From: Gp6-AA40 sp963741135
Lineage (GTDB): Bacteria; Acidobacteriota; Vicinamibacteria; Vicinamibacterales; UBA2999
Assembly (NCBI GenBank): GCA_963741135.1
Contig: CAVUHC010000007.1
Span: 828,694 to 892,693, forward strand
Length of the DNA stretch: 64,000 bases
Direction of reading: 5' to 3'
Within the stretch, counting starts at the first letter, position 1; the number at the start of each line of letters is the position of its first letter. Shown here in pieces: positions 19,157-30,068 of the stretch. Under the pieces are notes generated by a model, which was given only the letters and a program-made list of their open reading frames with translations, had not been told where the DNA came from and made no database searches. The translations under genes were made by a program, and so were the position numbers.

Positions 19157-22100
19157 GACATCACCTGATTGCCGGGCCATTGGCCGGCGACAAATCCATT
19201 TGCGTCGTCGAGCGTCTGCGCGCCGTCATCCGGGCACGCCTCTAGGGTCACTTCGAAGTCCACCAGGTTCTCGTCGCCTGGAACGCTGGTCTGAAATCCC
19301 GCGTCCGTGTACGGCGTCAGCTCGGGAGTATTGGCGAGGCGATGCTGACGCGCTCTTGCCAACGAAGCGGCCGCCGCGACACCAAGACCGAGCAGGGCAC
19401 CAGCGCCCAACCATCGCAGCGGCAGGAAGGACGACGCTGGAGTAATCGGCAGAGCGACGATGAGGTCGATCGCTGTGCCGGGTGCCACCTGGACTCCGGC
19501 CGCGAGGGACTGATACGTAACTGTCCCCGTCGTCGCACCGGATGGCGTCTGCGCAACCGTGCCGGGTTGCAAGCCCGCAGCGCGAAGCACGACGAACGCC
19601 TGCTCGAGCGAGTAATTGAGCAGGGGAGGGACGGTGATCAAGGTTTGCTGAGCCTGAATCGGAACGATAGGAACGGCGAGCCACACTGAAACGGGAGCGC
19701 CAGCATCGACAACGGTGCCGGCGGGCGGATCCTGCGCAACAACAGTCCCGCGGGGTTCGGCGCTTTCGCGCTCGCTGACCGGTCCGACAAAGAGCTTGAG
19801 TTCTTGGATAGCTGTGGTCGCATCATTCTGAGTACGGCCGCGAAGATCCGGAACCGTCACCCGCACCGTCGGCAACGGTGTCGCGATCCAGATGTCCACA
19901 GTCGATCCCGGCGAAACTTGCTGCCCGGCGGCTGGTTTCTGATCGATGATCACGCCCGCCGATGCGCTGTACTCGCGAGACATCACTGCGCCGATTCGAA
20001 GCGTCTGCCGACCGAGCAGGAATTCCGCGTTATCGCGGCGTTGACCGATCAGATTGGGAACAGCCGTCGTCGTGACTCGCACCGGAATGGCCAGCGCGAT
20101 GTCGACCGCGGACCCTCGCTGTGCCTCGGTGCCTGCCAGCGGGCGCTGTCCAACGACCGTTCCGGGCGCTTGATTGGATTCGCGCTCGCTCATCCTGCCT
20201 GGCGACAGGCCCGCGTTGCGAATGAGATCAAGTGCGTCAGCTCGAAGATGTCCGGTCAGTGGCGGCACGAGAGAAGGAAGAGGGGGGGATGCCGCCCACA
20301 GGTCGACCGGAGTTCCAGGACTGACCCGCGTGCCGGCCGTCGGCGACTGCTGGAGCACCAAGCCGCGAGCTTCTGTTGATTCGCGAGTTCGGACAACACC
20401 TGTGCGGAGATGCCAGCCCATGAGAATAGAGTCAGCTTCCTGAGTCCCACGCCCCACGAGGTCGGGAACCTCGACGGGCATCGGCACGGCGACCCACACT
20501 CGCACGGGTACTATCCGGCCTCACGGGCGTGCCAGGGGACGGGGTTTGGTCGACCACGTTGCCGGCCTTCTCATGTGACTCACGCTCGCCGACGTCGGCG
20601 AGGCGGAGGCCGACGCGGGTGAGCGCTCCGATCGCACTGGCGCGGTCGCGCCCGCGAAGATCGGGGACGGTGATCGGCGGCTGAACGGCCAACCAGACAT
20701 CGACCGCACTGTCCGGCTTGACGACGGTGCCGACGGCCGGTGTCTGATCGACGACCGTGCCCTTCGGCAGCGTCGAGTCGCGCTCATAGGTTCTTCCCAG
20801 CCGCAGACCGGCATCTGCAAGTTGGCGTCGGGTACCGATCGCGTCGTTGCCCGAGAGTAGCGGTACGCGCGACACACGTTCCGCAACAACGAGATCAATC
20901 ACAGCATCGCATTTCACAAACGTCTGCGGCGGATACGACTGACCGACGATCGTACCCGTCGGTTGATCGGATTCTCGCCTTGTGACGTTGCCGACGCGCA
21001 GCCCGGAGCCAGCAATCAGCTGTATCGCCAGCTTCTCGTCGCGGCCTATCAGCGACGGAGCCGGTATCGGTTGGCACTCTGGTGCGTCCGCAACGATGAC
21101 GTCCACCGGTGAGCCGCAAGGCACGCGTGCGCCCACCTCGGGCCACTGTTGGAGGACGGTACCTGCTGGCCGGGTGTCTTGACGTGTTCCAGTTTTGCCG
21201 AGTGTCAGATGCGCCTTGCCGAGTACGTTCTTGACCAGGGACGCGTCGGCGCCGAATAGGTCCGGGACCGCGCAATAAGGAGTCTGGACCTCTGGGCGAA
21301 CAGCGACCACGATCTCAACTGGAGAGCCACATAGCACTCTGGCGCCGCGTTGTGGCGCCTGATCGATCACGGTACCCTGCGGCCGAGAGTCCGTACGCGA
21401 AACGACCCTGCCCAGCGAGAGCTTCTTCCCACCAAGTTCTTTTTCGGCCGACTGGGCGTCGGCGTCGAGCAGGCTCGGCACAGTGCAATAGGGAGTCTGG
21501 ACCTCCGGAGGAACAGCGACCACGATGCCGACGGGAGAGCCACATGGCACCAGGGCACCACGTTCCGGCGACTGATCGATGATGCTTCCTTTCGAGCGAC
21601 TGTCGCGACGGGTGTCAACGTTGCCCAGCGTCAGTTTTTCGCTTTCGAGCGCTTTTCTCGCTGAGCTGACGTCGTCACTCAAGAGACTCGGAACCCGACA
21701 GAGGGGAGGTCCCACGTCGTCAACGGCAACCCTGAAGTCGACGTATGAGCCGCAGCGCACCGGCTTCCCTGGCTGTGGAGATTGATCGGTGACGGTGCCC
21801 ACCGGCTGGCGAGAGTCCGGTCGCCGGTCCACTCTCCCGACGAGGAGTTTCGCGCCGGTCACGTCCTTCTTCGCCGAACGCTCGTCGTTGCCAGTCAATT
21901 TCGGCACCGTGCAGTCCAGGCGCGGGCCGTCGTCGAAGAAAGCCGACACGACGTCGATGCGTGAACCACATGGGACCTGCGAGTTGGGTTTCGCCGACTG
22001 ATCGATGACCGTTCCAGTCGGGCGCGAGTCGGCACGACGACCTACTCCACCAAGGGAAAGCCTGGCTTTCTCGAGTGTTCCGCTAGCGGCGTTGACGTTG

Positions 22101-22318
22101 AGTCCGATCAGGTTCGGCACAGTGCAACGCACCACTTGTTGTTCTTGGCGTTGCTGAAGCACGCGAGACGACTTGTCGGGAACCTGTGTGACGGCGCGTT
22201 CGGGCGGTTTCGAAGCGGCTTTGGTCTGAGGCTCGAATGCAAGGAGGGAGCGGCTGCCGGAGGACAGCGCTAGAGCCACCATGCCAATCGCCAGAATTGC
22301 CGTTCGTGCTCGCTTCAT
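19150..22318 (-). CDS. Thirteen-repeat PASTA-domain protein, six repeats with paired cysteines (one frameshift)
   Basis: About 1,050 residues from the ATG at 22318. There is a signal/anchor at residues 5-27, then 13 consecutive PASTA repeats of 70 or so residues, each opening with a VPxLxG-type strand and containing G-x-V-x-x-Q-x-P. A C-terminal membrane helix (FLPLRWLGAGALLGLGV) and an acidic tail of about 75 residues follow. Repeats 1-6 have exactly two cysteines each (65/117, 136/189, 207/259, 278/330, 349/401, 415/470); repeats 7-13 have none and carry DVWLAV-type strands. There is no kinase or transpeptidase domain. PASTA domains bind muropeptides or act as spacers. One extra C in a CCC run near 20508 breaks the frame; removing it restores PDSTVRVWVAV. 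Confidence 0.85.
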
Positions 22319-22832
22319 GGTCCCCACTGCTTTCCGAGAAGGGCGCCACCTGCCCGCTGCACTGCGTGTTCGCGTCCCGGATAGCACAATCGGTTCCATT
22401 CAGGAACAACGACAAAGCCTAGGAAAATTCACCGAAGGATCGCGCGAATCGGATTTGTCGACCTATCCGAATGGCGTCGTCACTATCCGATCGGCGAGCA
22501 CGAAGAGTGCGAGTGTCCTTGCGGTCTGACATTGTGCAGCCGTTGCCCCTTCCCAAGGGCTGGCCGCCAAGCGTCGGACCTGTAGGGGCTGACCGGTCAT
22601 GCTGTATTTAGTAACGACGGAACATCGGAGATCGAACACTGAACGCTCGCCAGTTCGTCAGTGTGAGATCTGACGTGGTCAGCCAGCATCAAATACGATC
22701 GGCAACATTGGAGATTCGGCCGCCGGTGGAGGTCAGGGAGAGCGATTTGTTCGGGAAAAGTGGTGACGACACCAACGTTGACATTCTTGGTAGCGGGCGC
22801 TAGGCTCCCGACCCGATCGATGGGAGGTCAAT
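22319..22832 (+). promoter_or_regulatory. Divergent intergenic region with candidate promoter
   Basis: About 510 bases between the PASTA gene and the next plus-strand gene. A sigma70-like promoter may lie at TTGACA (22778-22783), 17 bases, then TAGGCT (22801-22806), followed by GGGAGG before the ATG at 22833. The rest shows no reading frame or hairpin I trust. Confidence 0.4.
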
Positions 22833-23663
22833 ATGCGCAATCTGCTGGTGGTCGTCGGGGTTCTGGCTGTGGTACTTCCGCTGCTGTCCGGGCCGCTTGC
22901 CGCAGCGCAGGAGCAGGCGCAAGGTCAGCGGGACGGAGCAGGAAATCCTATCGGTGTCCTCGGTCCGGTCAACGCGTTGGGCCAAGAGGTCAAGCGACCG
23001 CCTGCGCCGACTGGGCCGCCGCCTCGCCTGCCTGACGGGACGATCGATCTGGGGGACGGCGGCTGGGTCGCCGTGCCGGGCGGGGGCGACAGCATCGCGC
23101 AGCGATTGAGCCGCGGCGAGGAACTGCCGCTGCTGCCTGCCGCGAAGGCGCTCATGGCATCTCGCCAACTCACTGATGATCCTGTCAACTGGTGCCTGCC
23201 GCTGGGTCTGCTGCGGACCAGTCCGTATCCGTTCCGATTCATCCAGAACTACACGCACAAGAAGCCAACGCACATGTACATCCTGTCCGAGTGGATGGGC
23301 TCGTTCCGCCAGGTCTTTCTGGACGGCCGCAAGCATCCCTCCGAACTCGAGCCAACCTGGTTCGGTCATTCCATCGGCTGGTACGAGAACGATACCCTCG
23401 TCATCGACACAGTCGGGTTCAACGACAAGTTCTGGTTCGATCGACGAGCGACGCCACATACCACGCAACTGCACACGATCGAGCGATGGACGCGGCTAGA
23501 TGCGGGCCATCTGGTGCGTGAGGTGACCATCGATGATCCGGGTGCCTACTCGCGGCCGTTTACGGTGACCTATCAGGCAACGCTGGTGCAACCGGGCGAC
23601 GAGCTGATGGAATACGTCTGCCAGGAGAACAATCAGTACGGGTTTGGCAGCGGAGTGAGATAG
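22833..23663 (+). CDS. Secreted hypothetical protein
   Basis: 276 residues with a signal peptide (1-25, ending AAAQ), a Pro-rich linker, then a domain with DDPVNWCLPLG, FGHSIGWYENDTLVIDTVGFND and LHTIERWTR. This pattern is frequent in acidobacterial genomes next to beta-propeller genes; no activity is known to me. It precedes the LVIVD gene by about 150 bases on the same strand. Confidence 0.65.
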   Translation: MRNLLVVVGVLAVVLPLLSGPLAAAQEQAQGQRDGAGNPIGVLGPVNALGQEVKRPPAPTGPPPRLPDGTIDLGDGGWVAVPGGGDSIAQRLSRGEELPLLPAAKALMASRQLTDDPVNWCLPLGLLRTSPYPFRFIQNYTHKKPTHMYILSEWMGSFRQVFLDGRKHPSELEPTWFGHSIGWYENDTLVIDTVGFNDKFWFDRRATPHTTQLHTIERWTRLDAGHLVREVTIDDPGAYSRPFTVTYQATLVQPGDELMEYVCQENNQYGFGSGVR

Positions 23664-23817
23664 CGGCGCCGAAGGTGCCTGGAGTGCAACGCGACGAAAC
23701 AGCTCCTGTCTCGGCGACGGCGTTATCCACCCGCCCGCCCCTGCGGCAGGACTTCAGAAAATGCGCCGTGACCGTCACTGTTCCGACATGATGATGCGAC
23801 GTGCCAGGGAGATGACG

Positions 23818-25210
23818 ATGGGATACGTGAAAATCGAAGCGATTGCGTTGTTGCTGGCCGCGTTCCTGCCGGCCGCCGCTTATTCCCAGTCGAGGCAGCT
23901 TCCACCGGGCGCGTTCGCAGAGAACGTTGAGTTCATCAGCTTTACCGATCTGAACGGTCATATCCCGTTCAAGATGTCGATCCATCAGGCCAATGGCCGC
24001 TGGTACATGTACGCCGGCGCACAGGACGACCGCGGGTGGAGCGTGCTCGACATCACGAATCCGGCCTCACCCACGGTCGTGAACTGGATTCCCGGTCCGA
24101 AGAACACTCGCACGGTTCAGGTCGAGATCGCGGAGGGCAAAATGATCACCGCGCTCGAAAAGTCGCAGAGGGGCGGGGATACCGATCCGAACGCGCCCTA
24201 TGACGAGGGAGTGCTGATTTGGAGCCTGGAGGATCCCGTTCATCCCAAGGTACTGGGCCAGGTACAAGACTGGGGGCCTCGGCACGCACCGCAACGCGTA
24301 TTTCGGCGGTCGCTACATGCACCTGGCCGCGGCCATGAGAGGCTATGCGGGAAACATCTACGTGATCGTGGACATCAGCAATCCCGCCAAGCCGATGGAA
24401 GTGGCGCGGTGGGCTCCCCCGGAACTCAAGCTGGCCGATCCTAACGCGCAGAATACAGCGTGGCCGCACGGATATGGGCTGCATGGACCGCCGATGGTCG
24501 TGGGAAACCTGGTCTATTTAGGTTTCGACTCCCAGTTGGTGGTACTCGACATCAGCGACATACGCCATCCAAAGCAAATCGGCTCGCTGCGCTTCGATCC
24601 TCCGTACCACGCGCTGTTCGCCGTCCACACTGTCCTGCCGTTCCCAGGCCGGCAGATTGCTCTCACGAATTCGGAAGGGGGATGCGCGGACGGGCCCTCG
24701 CAGGCGTCGTTCGTCGACATTGCGGATCCGTCCAAGATGAAGCTGTTGTCGTTCTTCCCGGTCCCGCAGCCTCCCCCCGGCGCACCGTACTCGAACTTCT
24801 GCGAGCGAAGTACTGGCTTCGGCGTGCACAACGTCAACATGTTGTTCCACAACCCTCTCGTCGATCGATCCGACAACATCGTATATATGACGTACACCAA
24901 TGCGGGTCTGCGGGTGTTTGACGTCTCCGACGCCCGCTTGCCACGTGAAATCGGCTACTTCGTTCCTCCCAATCCCAAGACGGAGGCCGGCGCGCCTGCC
25001 GGAGGGGAGGGGAGCGTCTCCAATGGCGCCGACGTCATCGTCGACACGCGCGGTTACGTTTACATGTCGGACCGCAGTCAGGGCATCTGGGTGCTTCGCT
25101 ATACCGGCCCGAAACCCAAGCTGGCGAAGCCGGTGGTGCGGTACCCGCTAGCGGAAACCCGGATCAAACAGGAGGAAGCCGAACGGCGGCGACGCGCGGC
25201 CGGTCGCTAG
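23818..25210 (+). CDS. Secreted LVIVD-repeat beta-propeller protein (one frameshift)
   Basis: Start at the ATG at 23818, seven bases after AGGGAG. Signal peptide at residues 1-22 (ending YSQ). LVIVD-type blades follow: WSVLDITNPASPTVVNW, YVIVDISNPAKPMEVARW, LVVLDISDIRHPKQIGSL, LRVFDVSDARLPREIGYF and the closing IWVLRYTG. A one-base shift near 24285 (run of Gs) splits the gene. The fold is a cell-surface or periplasmic propeller; ligand unknown. It is related in design to the protein at 37.9 kb. Confidence 0.8.
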
Positions 25211-25328
25211 CTTGGGTTTGTCTGCGGGCCGCACATCGTGCAGTCGCCATTGACGCTGGTGACAAGCACATCGGAGCAGCTAACATCAACGGCTGGGGAG
25301 CACGTGCTTCTTCGGGAGCATCCGTTCA

Positions 25329-25550
25329 TCATCGCTGATCGGGTCCTGACAACATCTGGACGGGAATCGGACGATGCGCTCGACGGTGCCGTTCCTCGTA
25401 CTTCTTCTCGCCTCCGCCATCCTGCTGGCCGGAATAGTGAGGATGCGCTTCGACGTCAGATTCCAGCGTCTTGGTAGTAACGCGAGCTTCTGACGCGGAC
25501 ACGATGACCGCCCTCTTGTGATCGATCCAAACGCCCACGGTGAGTTTCAT
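25329..25550 (-). pseudogene. N-terminal fragment of a host-attachment/eRF1-like small protein
   Basis: 73 residues starting MKLTVGVWIDHKRAVIV, then TLESDVEAHPHYSGQ. This matches the opening of a family of about 130-residue proteins related to the eRF1-domain 'host attachment' proteins. The second half, with its GPGEAK-type motif, is missing, so this is a truncated gene. It ends a run of small minus-strand genes. Confidence 0.5.
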
Positions 25551-25583
25551 AGCACCTCGGAAATGCGGTCTGCGCGCGAACGC

Positions 25584-25838
25584 CTACTTCTGCTTCTCGA
25601 CAACCACGCGCCCCGCGGGATTCAGGTACACGCGATACCTGTTCTCGTCCTTACACGCCGCAAGGAAGTCGTTCTCGGCCTGTACCGTGACAGCGACGAC
25701 CTGGCCGCACGGCAATCCGTGGAGCGCGATCACCGCCGTCAGGTCCTTCTTGAGTTCCTCGTCGTCGGCAAACGACAGCACGGCGAATAGCGCCACTACA
25801 ACAAGCGATCGGGCCAGTGCCACAGTGAGTGTGTTCAT
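25584..25838 (-). CDS. Small secreted hypothetical protein
   Basis: 84 residues with a signal peptide (about 1-24) and a mature part containing two cysteines (LPCGQV and ACKDENRY) that could form a disulfide. The start ATGA overlaps the stop of the upstream lipoprotein gene once that gene's frameshift is repaired. No family recognised. Confidence 0.55.
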   Translation of the reverse strand: MNTLTVALARSLVVVALFAVLSFADDEELKKDLTAVIALHGLPCGQVVAVTVQAENDFLAACKDENRYRVYLNPAGRVVVEKQK

Positions 25839-26144
25839 GGGTTCTCCCGCATTCGGCTCTGGAGGGTTGCGAACGTCGTCGGGTCCGCGAGCAGGCCCCA
25901 GATCGCCTCACGCGACGACACGATGTCGGACGCGAGCTTCTCGTCCTTGTCCTGGAGCAGCGATAGCACCTTCATCATCAGGTTCGGCTGGCGGCGTCGC
26001 CGGCGCTGCTCGCTCGGCCGGAAGCTGCCGTGCGTCCGCTTGCGTCACGGCGATCTGAGGCGCTGAGGCCGGGGGAGCAGACGCGGCCCGAGTGCAGCCG
26101 ACCGTGAGCAGCAACAGCAGTACAACCGCGTACTGGACCTGCAT
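25835..26144 (-). CDS. Small lipoprotein (one frameshift)
   Basis: Starts at the ATG at 26144, preceded by GGAGGA. A lipobox sits at LLLLLTVGC (Cys17), followed by a Pro/Ala-rich linker. A one-base shift near 25985 moves the frame. After repair the end reads SLLQDKDEKLASDIVSSREA and onward to MRENP, with its TGA inside the ATGA start of the next gene. That overlap supports the repair. Role unknown; envelope lipoprotein. Confidence 0.55.
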
Positions 26145-26163
26145 CGCGGGTCCTCCGTCTGAC

Positions 26164-26388
26164 CTAGGTCGTCGTCTTGCTTCCGAGAAGCAGGATGCCG
26201 CCGCCAATCACAATCGCTCCCACGCCAGCCCACACCGGGATGTTGACCGTCTCCTTGTCTTTCACCGACAGCTCGATCGGTCCCAGCTTGGCCTCATGAG
26301 TGTCCTTCGTGTAGGTGAAGCCGCCGTACATCAATCCTAGGATGCCGGCCACGATGAGGACGATTGCCGCAAGCTTGACTGTGTTCAT
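26164..26388 (-). CDS. Small two-helix membrane protein (DUF3185-like)
   Basis: 74 residues with two membrane helices (about 5-23 and 52-68) separated by a periplasmic or cytoplasmic loop containing HEAKLGPIELSVKDKETV. The loop and helices match a small conserved membrane family found in many proteobacteria. It has a good RBS (AGGAG) and is the first gene of the small minus-strand cluster. Confidence 0.65.
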   Translation of the reverse strand: MNTVKLAAIVLIVAGILGLMYGGFTYTKDTHEAKLGPIELSVKDKETVNIPVWAGVGAIVIGGGILLLGSKTTT

Positions 26389-26840
26389 CTCGTTTGCTCC
26401 TACAAGAGGAGTTGCCTCCTGCGTCTTTCTGGCGACTTCGTTTGCAATACCTTCGCCGTGCAGTAAAGGGCTGTTCGTGAGGTCACCGGTTACGCGAGAA
26501 GCGGAACTTTTTCACGCGGGTGCGGAAAAGTGCAGCGGACGCCGGCTGGCCCGCATCAACAGTGCGCCGCCTGCCTCGCAAGCCGAGGAGGTACGCCGCT
26601 TGCGTTTCTCACCAGATGAGAGCCGCTGATGCAGTCCCAGGAACACCGCCCGTTGAATGTGCGCGCCCCACTCGAGTTGACAAGAACGCCCTTCGCAATC
26701 GCCCGTTATCTAGGGGTCGTCACGGCGAGGCACACACGTCCCGCTCTCAATGTGTATGACGCTTTCGCAGGCGTCGCCCTGGAGGAAAAGCGTCGCTCGC
26801 ATTCCGTGACCTGAGCTCCGGTGACAAAGGAGAACCAATC
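26389..26840 (+). other. Intergenic region, no gene seen
   Basis: About 450 bases between divergent genes. Frames crossing it show no family-like sequence. It ends with AAAGGAG, the RBS of the lipoprotein gene at 26841. Confidence 0.35.
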
Positions 26841-27191
26841 ATGACCACACCCGCGCGTTTGTCTATCGCACTCCTCGGGGTGCTGCTCATCTCGGGCTGC
26901 GCCGCCCGCGTCGTGCGCATCGCCGAACTGAAGGATCAGCCAGCCAAGTACGGCAACCAGTCGGTGACCGTCAATGGGGTGGTGACTCGCAGCTGGGGAA
27001 TCCCGCTTGTCCCGTTCCAGCTCTACAACGTGGACGACGGGTCCGGCGAGATCACGGTGACGTCGAGCGCCGGCCGCACCCTCGCCGAGGGAGCGCACGT
27101 GACGGTCAAGGGACGGCTCAACGAGGTTGCGGTGCTCGGCGGACGCTCGATCGGGCTGCACTTGCAGGAGGAGCAGCGAAAGATTCACTGA
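26841..27191 (+). CDS. OB-fold lipoprotein
   Basis: 116 residues. A lipoprotein signal ends at LLISGC (Cys20). The mature part reads as an OB-fold of the bacterial tRNA-anticodon-like class: ELKDQPAKYGNQSVTVNGVV, then YNVDDGSGEITVTS and AHVTVKGRLNEV. Such proteins are predicted to bind oligosaccharides or nucleic acid in the envelope; the ligand is unknown. Confidence 0.72.
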   Translation: MTTPARLSIALLGVLLISGCAARVVRIAELKDQPAKYGNQSVTVNGVVTRSWGIPLVPFQLYNVDDGSGEITVTSSAGRTLAEGAHVTVKGRLNEVAVLGGRSIGLHLQEEQRKIH

Positions 27192-27203
27192 TTCTGAGGG
27201 CTT

Positions 27204-27449
27204 CACGATCCTTTGACGTCCTGGGCGTGCTGGGCGTCCTGGACCGCTTCCCGTCTTCGCCGGTCTTCGCCACAGCCTGTCTTACCGCTTTCTTCACGCT
27301 GACCGTCAGGGGATCCAGTTCCTTCGTGAAGACTCGAACCGCCTTCTCGACTTCCTTCTCTGTGGCGTCCGGCGCACGCACAACGCCGCCAGCGCCATCG
27401 CGCAGACGAGGACGATCCGCGCAGGTGCCGTGGCCGGGCGGCGTCTCAC
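27204..27449 (-). CDS. Possible small secreted protein (frameshifted)
   Basis: A GTG at 27449 overlaps the stop of the upstream gene (GTGA). The first frame encodes a signal-like segment (IVLVCAMALAALCV). After a shift near 27375 it continues as a charged helix (EKEVEKAVRVFTKELDPLTV), and a second shift near 27240 leads to a stop at 27204. Needing two repairs in 80 codons makes this uncertain. Confidence 0.35.
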
Positions 27450-28982
27450 GACCCGCCCTCGTCATCGGCGCGGTCGCGCGTTCCGCGCCCGATGGCGCCA
27501 CTCGCCTGGCGGAGCAGCGTAAACAATCCGTCCACGTATTCGATGTCTTCGCGGCGTCCCTCCGGTTGGTGCAGGTGGTAGTCGACGACCGCGGCGAGGA
27601 TCAGCGCGGCCAGGCGCGGGTCTCCAGCCAGGATGAGGGATCTGGACAAGCCCGTGGAGCGCCATTCCCCTGCGGCCAGCGGCAGTCTGATCCAGGGCCC
27701 TCCGCGATCGACGTAGAACTCACCATCGGCCTCGAACGACCGGAGCAACTGTCGAGACAACGCCCCGTCGGAGGCAAACTCCTCGAAGGGTTGCTGGAGC
27801 TCCCGACGCACGGCAAGGCGCGCGCTCAATCCGCGAATCATCGACTGGAACTCCCGCTCCAGCGCGCGTCATTGCGCCTTCGAGCCCGCGAGCCTGGTCA
27901 CCTCCGCCTGTTTCTCTCTTCTGATCTCCGACAGGCGCAGAAACACGCTCGCGTTCAGCGCCGAGAGCCGCGGCCATTCCGCGCCGTGCCGCGCCGAAGC
28001 CAGCGCGACGCGAATCGCGTCCTGTCGCTGTCTGAGCCGGTGTTGCTGCACTGTCAGCTCGGCAGCCTTCGGCGATGTGAAATCCCTGGACGCGTCGAGC
28101 AGGTCGAACGGGGAGATCACCTCGTGAAAGAACATGGCGCCCAGCGCGACCTCGCGGAAGCCGCCGAAGTGCCAGTACGGCGCAAATGCGATGTTTCTGT
28201 AGGTGTTCTCCATCGGGAACAGCACGGCGCCGCTCCTGCTGAACGTCCCGGGAATCTGCGCGTATCGGCGCACGCGGAGGGGCAGTTCGGGATGCGCCAG
28301 CGCGCGGTGTACGAGCGCCTTGGCGAGTCCCTTGGGCGTCTGCATGGTGATCCCGCTCGTGCGATCGCCGGTGGCGTTCGGCAGGACGAGATCGAAGATG
28401 CCTTTGGCCTGGTCCGAGCAATTCTGATAGAAGAAATTGAATCGCGACTTGTTCGGCGCCGCATTGTATTCGGCGATGATGGCGGCATCGTCGGCGGGCG
28501 TGGTCTGGACCGAGAAGACGTAGATACTTCTGTCGAAGCGCGTGGCGAGGGCCGCCTTCCATTGCCCTTCCGGGACCGCACCGTCAGTGGTCGTGATCGC
28601 GCGCGAGAATACCGGAACGAACGCGTAGCGTTCGAGCGCCTTCTGCAGCTTGCGCGTTCCAATCAGCGGAGCGAGAGGGCGATCCGAAACCGTGGAGGTA
28701 TTCCTCGAATGGCACGATCGCCCAATCGTAGTCCTCGTTTTCGCTGAGCCTCGAGGACCGAATCACGACGCCTCCGCTTTCCCCTGGACCACACACACGC
28801 ATCCTGATCGGGCTTCCGTCCGGGCAGATGTTGGAGAAGTACGTACCGGCATGCCCGACGCGTGTAAAGAAGCCGAGTGCACTGACGGGTTCGAGCACGA
28901 TCACGCCAATGTCGGCGCGGGCCTGGCTCGCGGCCGCCAGCACGAAACTAATGACCAGGAGAAGCTGGCAGGTGTTGCTCAT
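27446..28982 (-). CDS. Secreted DUF4105-like hypothetical protein (one frameshift, one in-frame stop)
   Basis: Signal peptide at residues 1-23, then DIGVIVLEPVSALGFFTRVGHAGTYF. After a shift near 28650 the text includes YAFVPVFSRAITTTDGAVP and FNFFYQNCSDQAKGIFDLVLPN, the latter resembling the Asn-Cys core of DUF4105/NlpC-type predicted peptidases. The Cys and the earlier His suggest a thiol enzyme, untested. A TGA near 27870 interrupts a frame that otherwise continues for 130 codons as helical sequence to 27446. The stop may be a CGA-to-TGA change or the true end, with a second gene following. Confidence 0.55.
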
Positions 28983-29013
28983 GACACACCCGCTCCAGCG
29001 AGCCGCCTCGTGG

Positions 29014-29163
29014 TCACACGAGGCGGCGGCCGCTCACCAACCCGGCCAGGAACAATACGAGCGCGACCACCAGCAGGAGGTGGACGAATGCGCCGATGGC
29101 ATAACCGCCCACGAACCCGAGCAGCCACAGGATCAACAGAATTACCGCGATGGTGTACAGCAT
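29014..29163 (-). CDS. lmo0937-type small membrane protein
   Basis: 49 residues, two membrane helices: MLYTIAVILLILWLLGFV, then HLLLVVALVLFLAGLVSG. This is the standard length and pattern of the lmo0937 family of tiny membrane proteins, often stress-linked. Start at 29163 with GGAAGGAGA upstream; the longer upstream frame is not needed. Confidence 0.78.
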   Translation of the reverse strand: MLYTIAVILLILWLLGFVGGYAIGAFVHLLLVVALVLFLAGLVSGRRLV

Positions 29164-29666
29164 CAGTGTTCTCCTTCCGCGTGGAGGTTGTGCATGTGGC
29201 ATACCGGACCGAAGCGGCGATGGACCTTGTTGTTCATGTCCGGGGGCGCGCGCAGGCTGGGATCCCTAGGAATATTCGCCCAGGCCGGGGGAATATTCCG
29301 GGCGGCGCATCTGCAAATGCCGCGTTCGAGAGGAAATGGTCGTTCTTCTGGCGCATCGGGCTCGGCGCGGCCGTAGCCGTACGCCGGTTAACCGAGAGAC
29401 GGACGCACACCGAGGAGTTCCAGATGCGGGTTGCGGTTGCCCGGTGGCCGTGTGCATTTGTGCAGCCGGCGTCCCTCCAGGTCGCTGGGTTTCGTTTTCG
29501 AGGTCACCATGCGAAATTCTCCTCAGGTCCGCGAGTAATTCCGCGGCAGACGATGAAGGCGTTGGCGAGAGTCGCCGTTTCACTGAGCGCGATCGCAGGC
29601 AGAACCGATCTGGGTGGACGAGTTTTTCTTGGCGTGGGCTTTGCCACACCGTGATGGGAGGCCAAA
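29164..29666 (+). other. Intergenic region, no gene supported
   Basis: About 500 bases. Open frames cross it on both strands but carry no recognisable domain. The last bases hold GGGAGG, the RBS of the gene at 29667. Confidence 0.35.
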
Positions 29667-30068
29667 ATGCTCAATTCATGTGGTGAGCCTGGCGCTGCAA
29701 GCGATGTGTCCGATTACGGCGATGACGCTTTGTCAGCGCCCCAGTTCGCGGTCGCACCGCAGAACGGCACGATCGAGGGCATCGACTTGCGCTCCCTTCC
29801 GCCAGGTACCAACGTCGTTGTCAACACTCGGAACTCACGCTATCGCTTCGTCATGCTTGACGGAAGCGGCTGGAATGCGCTGGTTCAGGGTGGTCGCCGC
29901 TTCCCGCAAGAGACCACAGCGTGCTTCGAGGGCTCAACCCTTGACGGAAGTGCGTTGAAGATTGGCTGGATTGGTGTCGGCGAGTTTCTGAGGATTTCGG
30001 CCAGCGGCAAACGAATCCTCACTTCACGTGTTTCCTCGATCAGGGTCGTTGTTGCTTCGGCCCGGTGA
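29667..30068 (+). CDS. Conserved hypothetical protein, about 133 residues
   Basis: Compact globular protein with strands around SLPPGTNVVVNTRNSRYRF, GRRFPQETTACFEGSTL and KIGWIGVGEFLRIS, ending in TSRVSSIRVVV. The pattern suggests a small all-beta domain. I believe it is a conserved family in acidobacteria, function unknown. Good RBS (GGGAGG). No partner gene. Confidence 0.6.
   Translation: MLNSCGEPGAASDVSDYGDDALSAPQFAVAPQNGTIEGIDLRSLPPGTNVVVNTRNSRYRFVMLDGSGWNALVQGGRRFPQETTACFEGSTLDGSALKIGWIGVGEFLRISASGKRILTSRVSSIRVVVASAR

Noticed and set aside
27227..28747. Long plus-strand ORF of 506 codons
   Set aside because: Antisense to the DUF4105-like gene, which has a signal peptide and conserved motifs; this frame has neither.
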